64,000 bases of DNA from Niabella beijingensis. GTDB taxonomy: Bacteria; Bacteroidota; Bacteroidia; Chitinophagales; Chitinophagaceae. Location: positions 1,116,001 through 1,180,000 of the forward strand of contig NZ_JAIQDI010000001.1 of assembly GCF_020034665.1 (NCBI RefSeq), in the 5' to 3' direction. The translations under genes were made by a program, and so were the position numbers. The notes under the pieces are model-generated. The model ran no database searches. It had not been told where the DNA came from and saw only the letters and a list, made by a program, of their open reading frames with translations. Positions 20,401-26,993 of this stretch are shown one piece after another; within the stretch, counting starts at the first letter, position 1; every line of letters begins with the position of its first letter.

Positions 20401-20863
20401 GAACGGTAATACTGAGACCGGATGCCGCACCTTGCAGCGCTCTTCCCACATCTGCAATCGGTCTGCTGGAAAGTGATTTACCCAGATCCACCGTTGATAC
20501 AGCACCAGTGAGGTTCCCTTTTCTTTGCGTACCATAACCTACTACCACAACCTCATCCAGATTAGATTGTCCGGACTGCAGTACAATCGAGATCGTATCC
20601 TCACTACCAACCACAACTGTTTGACTAGCATATCCAACGAAAGAAAAAGTCATGCTACTGCCTTCCGAAGCCTGTATCTTATAGGCACCAGCGTCGTTTG
20701 TTGCTGTGGCAGCAGTTCCTGCAGTCACCGTAACTCCGGCCAGCGGAGCACCTTCTCCGGAAGTAACCGTTCCTGTAATCGTTTTTACCTGCGCCTGCCC
20801 CAGGAGGGATAAGCAGAGCAGCATAAAAAGCAGGAATACCTTGTTGAAAAAACTCTTTCTCAT
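17438..20863 (-). CDS. SusC/RagA-family TonB-linked outer-membrane transporter
   Basis: At 1141 residues this is the longest of the three SusC proteins. It has a signal peptide (to about residue 24, LGQAQ), a beta domain (GTVTSGEGAPLAGVTVTA to FVGYASQ), the TonB-box-like EVVVVGYGTQRKGNLTGAV typical of classic SusC proteins, a plug (LQGAASGLSITVPSG, DAASASIYGAKAAFGVI) and a barrel ending in FSFGLQLIF. It starts 35 bp after the stop of the DeoR regulator gene on the same strand. I see no separate promoter in that gap, so the two are probably co-transcribed. Confidence 0.95.
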   Translation of the reverse strand: MRKSFFNKVFLLFMLLCLSLLGQAQVKTITGTVTSGEGAPLAGVTVTAGTAATATNDAGAYKIQASEGSSMTFSFVGYASQTVVVGSEDTISIVLQSGQSNLDEVVVVGYGTQRKGNLTGAVSTVDLGKSLSSRPIADVGRALQGAASGLSITVPSGEVGSDPLIKIRGQVGSLNGGSAPLILLDNVEIPSIQVVNPTDIESITVLKDAASASIYGAKAAFGVILITTKKGSGTGKPIVYYTNNFSWQNVWKDLKMADVNGLRYTVDAAERIGTFTPVGAFYYVDRASYEKAVEWKNKYGGSIGPDDPTVFGRDWYVQGASNQKMGVRTYDPYDYMVREWAPTAQHNLSIGARTGKTSYNIGLGTLDQSGMLKPAKLDNFRRDNASLRVSSEINKYLTVRAGAIYSARNKQYAYATNSTTADPWLYLYRWSSLYPLGKDENGDPIRSPESEIAAANTASIKTKYMNLNLGATVHIMKNWRFDFDYTYTDQDEIWSRPGTRFTARNSWVAPKERLDADGNPVYVNSEGQIVAATDPGAIKAFDLSSETYTAPGSNPDHFARTVTNFYSSTINAYTTYNWKIEDDHNFKFLLGVNRVAGTTEWQSSQINNLSNIENPQFPFGTGTETVAGDKTWEAQLGYFGRINYAFRNKYLLEGNLRYDGSSKFPSDLWWRWYPSFSAGWVATEETFMNWAKPVLSFLKIRGSWGSIGDQTVPNNLYLPIMPSGKSTWINAVGARVPYVGSPLAIDPNIYWQNIVSSNIGFDMGFFENKINVSFDLFKRNTDDMIVPLEGIPFTFGATPPLGNYGSLSTKGWELTVDFNHRFENGLGINLRGNISDARTILTKIGTGKQVNGNYDGKDIGEIWGYRTDRLYQYADFELDGNGKPILITLTADESPLYAGRKAYKLKAGPNGEKPVYQPYLQNSDNFFFGPGDVKFKDINGDGEINDGKGSLSDHGDLQVIGNSTPRYEWGAWVGLDYKGVDISAFFQGVGKREIWGVGFLTTPGFNASDGAMPEAIASNYWRPDNTGAFYPAAYNNAGANNSNNMQVQDRYLLNMAYTRLKNLTLGYTLPESLTKKIWVNSLRVYGALENFFTWDHLGDLPIDPESISGYSMWNTSNYNSGRTGTGIPAFKSFSFGLQLIF

Positions 20864-20898
20864 ATGTACTTCTATTTAAAAATCTATTTTAATACTTG

Positions 20899-21648
20899 TT
20901 ATAAAACAGTAATCCCGGCGTCTACATAAGGTTGCAACAGCTCGTCTTCCGGATCCAGTTCCGTTATCAGGTAGTCGATCTGCTTCAGCGTGCATACCTG
21001 CAGGGCTTCAAAGGAGTTCAGCTTCTCGGCGATCGTCAGGCAAACGGTTCTGGCGGAAGCCGCTACCATTGCCTTCTTCAGCTCCACCACCTCCCAGTCG
21101 CTGTCGGTAATGCCCCGCCGCAGATCGATGGCATTGGTTCCCAGGATGCACAGATCCGCATTCACTTCCTTGATCTTGGCAATGGCACTGGCGCCCACAG
21201 TGATCTTTGATTCCTTATTCACCTTGTCACCCACCACCACCACATTGATGTTCGGATGGGCGATATACGCGTTCAGCACGGGAATACTCCCCGTTATAAA
21301 TGTTGCCCTGAGCTGGGGCGGCAGCCGCTTGGCCAGCTCCAGGATGGTGGTCCCCCCGCTCGTCAGCACATACATCTGTTCTTTGATCAGCCCGATCGCC
21401 TTCTGCGCAATAATGGCTTTCTGCGTTTGGGAGTACACCGGACTGGCAGTAAAATGCACTTCATTAAAAGCCAGTGAAAGCGCTCCGCCATGCACTTTGA
21501 TCAGCCTCCCCGCCTCCGCAAGCTCCTGCAGATCCCTGCGTACAGTGTCTTCGGATACATTCATATCAACACAAAGCTTGGCACTGAGTACTTTATTGTG
21601 CAGATCCAGCCGGTGAAGTATGTATGCCTGTCGTTCTTTCTTTAACAC
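20899..21648 (-). CDS. DeoR/GlpR-family transcriptional regulator
   Basis: A 249-residue protein from the GTG at 21648. An N-terminal DeoR winged helix occupies about residues 1-58 (ERQAYILHRLDLHNKV, with the recognition part VSEDTVRRDLQEL). The C-terminal sensor is a DeoRC phosphosugar-isomerase-like fold (LTSGGTTILELAKRL, NAIDLRRGITDSD). Members are usually repressors released by a phosphorylated sugar intermediate. The frame stays open to an ATG at 21699, but that start lies upstream of the likely -7 box at 21666-21673 and adds residues unlike the family, so GTG is preferred. It leads the operon with the third SusCD pair, which makes it the likely local regulator. Confidence 0.88.
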   Translation of the reverse strand: MLKKERQAYILHRLDLHNKVLSAKLCVDMNVSEDTVRRDLQELAEAGRLIKVHGGALSLAFNEVHFTASPVYSQTQKAIIAQKAIGLIKEQMYVLTSGGTTILELAKRLPPQLRATFITGSIPVLNAYIAHPNINVVVVGDKVNKESKITVGASAIAKIKEVNADLCILGTNAIDLRRGITDSDWEVVELKKAMVAASARTVCLTIAEKLNSFEALQVCTLKQIDYLITELDPEDELLQPYVDAGITVL

Positions 21649-21665
21649 AATCGTTAATTTATTCC

Positions 21666-21738
21666 TAAAGGTAAAAAGGAAAACAGCATAAAGTCGCAAA
21701 ATCTCAAAAAAAATTGCAGAAAAAAATAAAATACCGCA
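21666..21738 (-). promoter_or_regulatory. Promoter with 20-bp-phased TGC repeats before deoR-susC-susD
   Basis: On the minus strand TGC occurs at 21738, 21718 and 21698, exactly 20 bp apart. TACCTTTA (21673-21666) follows 22 bp after the last one and the GTG start is 17 bp beyond that. The last two TGCs form the same TGCA-N16-TGC unit seen before susC1 and susC2. Direct repeats on one face of the helix would suit a multimeric repressor; autoregulation is inferred. Confidence 0.5.
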
Positions 21739-21780
21739 AACATAATGGCTGCCAGCCCCTGGGGTATGCTGAAAATTGAT

Positions 21781-21788
21781 TATATTTG
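21781..21788 (+). promoter_or_regulatory. -7 box candidate for the thiolase gene
   Basis: TATATTTG matches the Bacteroidota -7 consensus TAnnTTTG exactly and lies 54 bp before the ATG at 21843. No TTTG is present at the expected -33 position, so support is partial. Confidence 0.4.
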
Positions 21789-21842
21789 ATCAAAGAAGTT
21801 GCATAAACAACTATTTATTCTGATTCACTAAAAACACAGATC

Positions 21843-23018
21843 ATGCAGGAAGCATATATCGTCGCCGGTTACCGTACCGCAGTCGGCAAAGCCAAAAAAG
21901 GCGGGTTCCGTTTTTATCGCCCGGACGACCTGGCGATCACTGTGATCAAAGGACTGATGGCATCCGTGCCGCAACTGGATCCCAAACGGGTGGATGACGT
22001 GCTGGTGGGAAATGCAGTACCGGAAGCCGAACAGGGTTTGCAGGTGGCACGCATCATCTCCGCCCGCGCACTGGGCATCGAAGTTCCCGGAGCAACCGTC
22101 AACCGGTACTGTGCCTCCGGACTGGAAACCATCGCCATGGCAACGGCCAAGATCCGCACCGGTCAGGCAGACTGCATTATCGCCGGCGGCACCGAAAGCA
22201 TGAGCCTGGTACCTGCATCAGGATGGAAAACCGTACCTTCCTATTCCATCGCCAGCGATGAACCGGATTATTACCTTAATATGGGACTGACCGCAGAAGC
22301 CGTATCAAAGGAATTTAATATTACCCGCGAAGCCGCGGACAGCTTCAGCTACCAGTCGCACCAGAAAGCCATCAACGCCATTCAGAACGGCTATTTTAAA
22401 GAGGGCATCCTTCCCATTGAAGTGGAAGAGGTATACGTAGATAACAAAGGAAAACGCCAGGTGAAAAAATTTGTGGTGGATACCGATGAAGGCCCCCGCT
22501 CCGATACTTCGATGGAGGCATTACAAAAACTGAAACCGGTATTTGCGGCCAACGGCGTGGTAACGGCAGGAAATTCTTCCCAAACCAGCGACGGCGCTGC
22601 CTTTGTGGTGGTAATGAGTGAATCCATGATGAACGAACTGCAGCTGCAACCCATCGGAAAACTGGTGGCCAGCGCTGTGGCCGGCGTGCACCCGCGTATC
22701 ATGGGCGTAGGTCCCGTGGCCGCTATTCCCAAAGCACTGGCGCGGGCCGGACTATCCTTAAACGATATTGATCTTATCGAACTGAATGAGGCCTTCGGAG
22801 CACAGGCACTGGCTGTGATACAGGAGGCAGGATTGAATCCGGAAATTGTGAATATAAACGGCGGTGCCATAGCATTGGGACACCCGCTGGGCTGCACCGG
22901 TTGCAAGCTCACGATGCAGATACTGGGAGACCTGAAACGCCTGAACAAAAAATACGGAATGGTTACCGCCTGTGTCGGCGGCGGACAGGGAATCGCAGGT
23001 ATCATCGAACGTTTTTAA
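21843..23018 (+). CDS. Thiolase family acetyl-CoA acyltransferase
   Basis: A 391-residue thiolase, full family length. The nucleophilic Cys90 lies in NRYCASGLE, His347 in GGAIALGHPLGCTG, and the second catalytic Cys377 in CVGGGQG. Such enzymes either cleave 3-ketoacyl-CoA in beta-oxidation or condense two acetyl-CoA; the sequence alone does not separate the FadA and AtoB roles. No fadB, acyl-CoA dehydrogenase or CoA-transferase gene is adjacent. It is transcribed away from the DeoR operon and closed by its own terminator, so it is probably monocistronic. Confidence 0.95.
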   Translation: MQEAYIVAGYRTAVGKAKKGGFRFYRPDDLAITVIKGLMASVPQLDPKRVDDVLVGNAVPEAEQGLQVARIISARALGIEVPGATVNRYCASGLETIAMATAKIRTGQADCIIAGGTESMSLVPASGWKTVPSYSIASDEPDYYLNMGLTAEAVSKEFNITREAADSFSYQSHQKAINAIQNGYFKEGILPIEVEEVYVDNKGKRQVKKFVVDTDEGPRSDTSMEALQKLKPVFAANGVVTAGNSSQTSDGAAFVVVMSESMMNELQLQPIGKLVASAVAGVHPRIMGVGPVAAIPKALARAGLSLNDIDLIELNEAFGAQALAVIQEAGLNPEIVNINGGAIALGHPLGCTGCKLTMQILGDLKRLNKKYGMVTACVGGGQGIAGIIERF

Positions 23019-23032
23019 TTTTTTTGTCGTCT

Positions 23033-23074
23033 AAAAATCCGGTTCACTGTGTATAACGGTAAACCGGATTTTTA
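23033..23074 (+). terminator. Terminator after thiolase gene
   Basis: AAAAATCCGGTT (23033-23044) pairs with AACCGGATTTTT (23062-23073) around a 17-base loop, with a T-run at the end. It lies 15 bp after the stop codon. Confidence 0.85.
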
Positions 23075-23086
23075 TTGACCGGACAG

Positions 23087-23145
23087 CAGTGCAAAGGGCA
23101 GCAGTGTTGCGGCGCTCCGTTCATCTTCAGTGCAAAGGGCAGCAG
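23087..23145. repeat. Pair of 18-bp direct repeats
   Basis: The 18-mer CAGTGCAAAGGGCAGCAG occurs at 23087-23104 and again at 23128-23145, start to start 41 bp, between the thiolase terminator and the ABC exporter gene. It may be an upstream control site or a small duplication. Confidence 0.75.
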
Positions 23146-23214
23146 CCGGCTCCGGAACAAAGCAGGCTCCTGTCAAACGGGTACTACTCACCATTCACTT
23201 TTCACATTTCAACC

Positions 23215-25017
23215 ATGTCCAAACCCTTTACAAAAACACTCAATCTGGTAAATATTGTAAAACAGCTCTGGCCGTTTGTAAAGCCATACCGGACGATGAT
23301 CCTGGGCACACTGGGACTCACACTGATCGGGTCGCTTGCCGCCCAGGTAAACCCGCTCATTCTCAAGTATACAGTAGATCATGTAGATACCCTGCTGCAG
23401 GTACCGGACCCGATGCAGGAAGGAATGCGGCTGCTGCTGTATATCTCCATCATCCTCTTTACCAAAGAGCTGGTCAATATCTTTATCCAGTTCGGACAAA
23501 AATTTTACGGCGAAAAAATACGGATCAATGTCAGTAACCGCCTTTCGGAAGCGGCTATTGAAAAGATACTTTCCTACGGGATGGCCTTCTATGCGGCCCC
23601 CGAAAACCAGTCCGGCAGACTGCAAACAAGGATCGATCGCGGCGTGGAAAGTCTTACCCGCCTGGTTCAGAACTTCTTCATCGACATCCTGCCCCTGTTC
23701 TCCAATGCGTTGCTGGCACTGGTGATCATGTATATGGCCAATGTTTCGGTAGGCGTGGTAGCTACGGTTATCCTGCCTGCTTATTTTTACGTAAGCAGCC
23801 GGCAGGCAAAAAAACTGCAGGGAGTGCGCCGGCAGTTGCGGCGCGGCAGGGAGAATAAGAACAACGGACTGCTGAACCTGATCGAATCGATCACCGTTAT
23901 CAAAAGCTTTGCCCGTGAACCCTACGAAGAAAAGAAACAGCTGGAGATCCAGGATCAGCTTACCCAGGACCAGCTATATACCCGTAAAACAAATTTTCGT
24001 TACGATGGTATAAAGTCTTTTATCGAACAGATCGGGGTGGTGCTCATCATTATCCTTACCACCTACCTGGTACTGGACCACCAGATCAGCATCGGCGCCA
24101 TTATGCTGCACATCATGCTGTTCAATAATGTGTCTGCCCCGATCCGCCAGCTGCACCGCATCTACGACGAGGTAAATGATGCCTTTGTTTATGCAGAAGC
24201 CTATTTCCAGATCCTGGATGCAGAAGAAGCTACCGAACAATCCGGATCCTATACGGAAGAAGTGGTAAAGGGTGACTTTGAAATGCAGCAGGTAAACTTC
24301 ACCTATCCGAACGGCACAAAAGCACTGCATGATATCACCCTGAAAATCGAAGGCGGTAAAACCACGGCACTGGTAGGGCTGAGCGGTGCCGGCAAAAGCA
24401 CCATACTCAACCTGCTCAATAAGTTTTATGTTCCCGACAATGGTACCATCGTCCTGGATGGAGTCGGTCTGAACGACTACGACAATACGATATTACGCGG
24501 GGAGATCGGCCTGGTACTGCAAAAGAACCATATATTCAAAGGCTCGATCGAAGACAATATCCGGTACGGAAAAATGAATGCTACAAAAGAAGAGATCATT
24601 GCTGCTGCTCAAAAAGCTTACCTGCACGATCAGATCATGGAGCTTCCGCTTCAGTACAACAGCGATGCACAGCTGCTCAGCGGCGGACAGCAGCAACGCA
24701 TCGCCATCGCCCGCCTTTTCTTAAAAGATCCGCCGGTCATTTTCCTGGATGAGCCTACGGCAAGCCTGGATGCCATTGCAACCGAACAGATAAAGAACAG
24801 CCTGGATGCCATTAAAAAGAACCGGACCGTTGTCATCATCTCTCATTCCATTTCACAGATCATTGATGCCGATATGATCTATGTACTGAAGCAGGGACAT
24901 GTGGTCGAATCCGGCACACATGAGCAGCTCATCGGATTGAACGGAACCTATCGCGAAATATTCAACGCTTCCGCACGCAGTCTTAATATCTCCAGGATCG
25001 CCCAATCGCTTAACTAG
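23215..25017 (+). CDS. ABC exporter, fused membrane and ATPase domains
   Basis: A 600-residue half-transporter. The six-helix ABC type-1 membrane domain covers about residues 1-320. The ATPase domain has Walker A GLSGAGKST (about 387), signature LLSGGQQQR (about 485), Walker B VIFLDEP (about 507) and switch His in IISHSIS. It should work as a homodimer exporting lipid, drug or peptide; the substrate is not visible. The frame runs upstream to a GTG at 23089, but that stretch crosses the direct repeats and reads like non-coding sequence. ATG 23215, giving MSKPFTKTLNLVN, fits the family. Confidence 0.93.
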   Translation: MSKPFTKTLNLVNIVKQLWPFVKPYRTMILGTLGLTLIGSLAAQVNPLILKYTVDHVDTLLQVPDPMQEGMRLLLYISIILFTKELVNIFIQFGQKFYGEKIRINVSNRLSEAAIEKILSYGMAFYAAPENQSGRLQTRIDRGVESLTRLVQNFFIDILPLFSNALLALVIMYMANVSVGVVATVILPAYFYVSSRQAKKLQGVRRQLRRGRENKNNGLLNLIESITVIKSFAREPYEEKKQLEIQDQLTQDQLYTRKTNFRYDGIKSFIEQIGVVLIIILTTYLVLDHQISIGAIMLHIMLFNNVSAPIRQLHRIYDEVNDAFVYAEAYFQILDAEEATEQSGSYTEEVVKGDFEMQQVNFTYPNGTKALHDITLKIEGGKTTALVGLSGAGKSTILNLLNKFYVPDNGTIVLDGVGLNDYDNTILRGEIGLVLQKNHIFKGSIEDNIRYGKMNATKEEIIAAAQKAYLHDQIMELPLQYNSDAQLLSGGQQQRIAIARLFLKDPPVIFLDEPTASLDAIATEQIKNSLDAIKKNRTVVIISHSISQIIDADMIYVLKQGHVVESGTHEQLIGLNGTYREIFNASARSLNISRIAQSLN

Positions 25018-25114
25018 CAGTTTCAAACATTTACCTTTCATTAACAGACGTTAGTCGCACATTAGCGTCCTATAAATGAAAACATTTTAATCAATAACCC
25101 TAATTGAAATTGTT

Positions 25115-25420
25115 ATGAAAGTGAAACTGGCCCTGTTGGCATTTATAATCCTGGTGGTAGGCGTTACACAGTCGAACGCGCAGCACTCCCGTTATGAAAA
25201 AAGGCATTATACGTATTACAAAAAAGGACATTATTACAGCCGTCCGGCGCGGGTAGTGTACTATCCTGCTACCTACGGGTACTACAGTACCTATCCGTCC
25301 TACAGGTACAGCCGTTATCATCGTGTACGGCACCTACCTCCGGGAATTGCAAAAAAGTATCATCATCACAAATCATACAGATACAGTGCGCACAGGCACC
25401 ATAAAAGCCACCGGCACTAA
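25115..25420 (+). CDS. Small exported Tyr/His/Arg-rich protein
   Basis: A 101-residue protein with a clear signal peptide (to about residue 23, SNAQ). The mature part is mostly Tyr, His, Arg, Lys and Ser, ending in alternating His and Arg. It contains LPPGIAKKYHHHKS, related to MPPGQAKKYYGAKS in the next gene. The high positive charge suggests binding to polyanions such as lipopolysaccharide or DNA, or to metal through the His residues; both ideas are inference. First of several similar small exported proteins in tandem. Confidence 0.75.
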   Translation: MKVKLALLAFIILVVGVTQSNAQHSRYEKRHYTYYKKGHYYSRPARVVYYPATYGYYSTYPSYRYSRYHRVRHLPPGIAKKYHHHKSYRYSAHRHHKSHRH

Positions 25421-25481
25421 GGATCAGAATAAACAGTAAAAAAGATAAGAGAGTGATTCATAAGGTTTAAAATTGATTTAT

Positions 25482-25514
25482 CAGTCGCCACCTTTCCAGG
25501 TGGCCTGACTGTTT
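25482..25514 (+). terminator. Hairpin after the Tyr/His-rich gene
   Basis: CAGTC-GCCACCT (25482-25493) pairs with AGGTGGC-ct-GACTG (25498-25511) with a two-base bulge. The following T-run is only three bases, so termination would be weak. Confidence 0.5.
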
Positions 25515-25553
25515 GGTACAAAGTTTGAATACTACCCGTTTAAATCCGTAAAT

Positions 25554-25781
25554 ATGAAAATGTATAACTTAAAATGGGGCAGGTCCGGGATCCTGTTTTT
25601 GTTCATTGCCGTACTCTTCGCAATAGGTCTGAGTTCCTGCAGCGATGTTTACTACCCGAATAATTACTACCGGCAATCCGGCTACAAAAGGATGCCCCCG
25701 GGACAGGCAAAAAAATACTATGGTGCAAAATCGGCAAGAGACTTTGCGCCGGGACATAATAAACGTTATTACAGGTATTAA
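25554..25781 (+). CDS. Small lipoprotein with MPPGQAKKYYG motif
   Basis: A 75-residue lipoprotein. The signal helix ends in the lipobox GLSSC (Cys29), followed by about 46 residues rich in Tyr, Asn, Lys and Arg. The C-terminal part carries MPPGQAKKYYGAKSARDFAP, a compact motif I associate with small Bacteroidota lipoproteins. To my recollection some of these carry the automatic name quinol oxidase subunit 4, which nothing in this sequence supports. It lies 30 bp before a second, larger lipoprotein gene and is probably in one transcript with it. Function unknown. Confidence 0.75.
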   Translation: MKMYNLKWGRSGILFLFIAVLFAIGLSSCSDVYYPNNYYRQSGYKRMPPGQAKKYYGAKSARDFAPGHNKRYYRY

Positions 25782-25811
25782 TTTTTTTATAATTCTTAAA
25801 CAAACAAGGCA

Positions 25812-26378
25812 ATGAAACTACAGCTATTTAAAAAAAACCGTATGCTGGTTGCCGGTGTTTTAATCGTTCTCGTTGCCGGTCTGAGCTCCTGTGCGGATGC
25901 CTATTATCCATCCAATGGCTATTATGACGACGGATATTATGGGTATTACCCCAATTACTATTACTACTCCCCGGGATACTACGGTTATTATGGCAATGGT
26001 TATTACAATAACAGCCGCTATTACCGGAATAACAGGAATAGCAGGTATTACAGACGCGATGACCGCCGCAGGTATGATGACAAAAGGAGAACCCCGAATA
26101 ACAGGGATTACCGCGTTAACAACAGCCGGAGCAATGCAGAATATTACCGCCAGCGAAACAGCAATACAAATTCGAATTCCCGTTCGGCCCAGGCAAGATC
26201 ACGGAGTAACAGCAATTCGAACTCCCGCTCTACTGAGGTGCGCTCACGTACTACAACACCGCAGCGTTCCTACAGTCCGCCTGCCCGGAGCATCCGGCAG
26301 GCACCGCCCGCTTCATCAAGGGGCAGTTATAATCAGGGCCGGTCTGGCAGCAGCAACAGCCGTTCTTCCAGAAGGTAG
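25812..26378 (+). CDS. Low-complexity Tyr/Asn/Arg/Ser-rich lipoprotein
   Basis: A 188-residue lipoprotein. The signal helix ends in GLSSC (Cys27). A Tyr/Gly block (about 30-70), an Arg/Asn/Tyr block (about 70-115) and a Ser/Asn/Arg block to the C-terminus follow. The segment lacks predicted globular structure by eye and is strongly basic. The first 29 residues resemble those of the preceding gene (AGLSSCADAYYP against IGLSSCSDVYYP), pointing to duplication of the exported N-terminus. It may be a surface adhesin or envelope-binding tether, but that is inference. Confidence 0.75.
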   Translation: MKLQLFKKNRMLVAGVLIVLVAGLSSCADAYYPSNGYYDDGYYGYYPNYYYYSPGYYGYYGNGYYNNSRYYRNNRNSRYYRRDDRRRYDDKRRTPNNRDYRVNNSRSNAEYYRQRNSNTNSNSRSAQARSRSNSNSNSRSTEVRSRTTTPQRSYSPPARSIRQAPPASSRGSYNQGRSGSSNSRSSRR

Positions 26379-26409
26379 ATCGATCAATAACGAAGGATAG
26401 ATCCTTTTC

Positions 26410-26446
26410 AGCCGCAGGTCATATTTTTGAGGACCTGCGGCTTTTT
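26410..26446. terminator. Bidirectional terminator overlapping a convergent stop codon
   Basis: AGCCGCAGGTC (26410-26420) and GACCTGCGGCT (26432-26442) form a perfect 11-bp stem followed by TTTT on the plus strand. The stop codon of the minus-strand gene (26419-26421) lies at the edge of the left arm. Confidence 0.85.
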
Positions 26447-26907
26447 GGTAGCAGGTTTTTCTCATACAGCCGGATCCAGTCATCCACCGGCATTTTTCCC
26501 GCAAGTACACCGATCAGCTCAAACGGCAGCTGGTCCGGTTTTTTAAACCGGATACAGCTTTTGCCCATATCCGGCTTTTTTCCTGTCACACGTTCGTATT
26601 CGGTTACGAACCAATGTATTAAACCTGCGTCAGCATATAAGCCCATATGATAAAGTACCAGTCCGCTTTTCTGGGAGGCAATGTTCATAAAGGGCAATGG
26701 CAATGCAGGCGTGCAGTGGTACCCGTCCGGATAAATTGCATGTGGCACCACATAGCCGATCATTCCATAGCTGATGACCTCTGCATATCCTTTTGGCAAG
26801 TGCGCCAGGATCACCTCCCGCAGCCGTTGCAGCGCCAGCCGGTACGGTTCGGGCACCTGTTCCAGGTAGGCCGCAACGGTTTTGATTTCCTGTTTTTGAA
26901 CAGCCAA
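26419..26907 (-). CDS. DUF1801 (YdhG-like) domain protein
   Basis: A 162-residue cytoplasmic protein with a DUF1801 core of about 120 residues. Typical features are YLEQVPEPYRLALQRLREVIL at the start, EVISYGMIGYVVP in the middle and GKSCIRFKKPDQLP near the end. DUF1801 proteins have a small alpha/beta fold and no established activity. The gene stands on the opposite strand between two exported-protein genes and shares their terminator region. The family call is by pattern; the biological role is unknown. Confidence 0.8.
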   Translation of the reverse strand: MAVQKQEIKTVAAYLEQVPEPYRLALQRLREVILAHLPKGYAEVISYGMIGYVVPHAIYPDGYHCTPALPLPFMNIASQKSGLVLYHMGLYADAGLIHWFVTEYERVTGKKPDMGKSCIRFKKPDQLPFELIGVLAGKMPVDDWIRLYEKNLLPKSRRSSKI

Positions 26908-26993
26908 TTTTTTAGCATTTTTTTTTACACAATAACAGCCGCCGCTGCCACCATTTTACGCGGTTCTGTCGTCTTATAAATATAAATAAAAAA

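Noticed and set aside
20990..21616. Plus-strand 208-residue frame opposite the DeoR gene
   Set aside because: Shadow frame of a well-supported gene; low-complexity Ser/Ala-rich translation.
21649..21699. ATG start of the DeoR regulator at 21699
   Set aside because: It would lie upstream of the likely -7 box and adds residues unlike the family; GTG 21648 fits better.
23089..23214. Upstream extension of the ABC exporter from a GTG
   Set aside because: It crosses the direct repeats and reads as low-quality protein; the family start fits ATG 23215.
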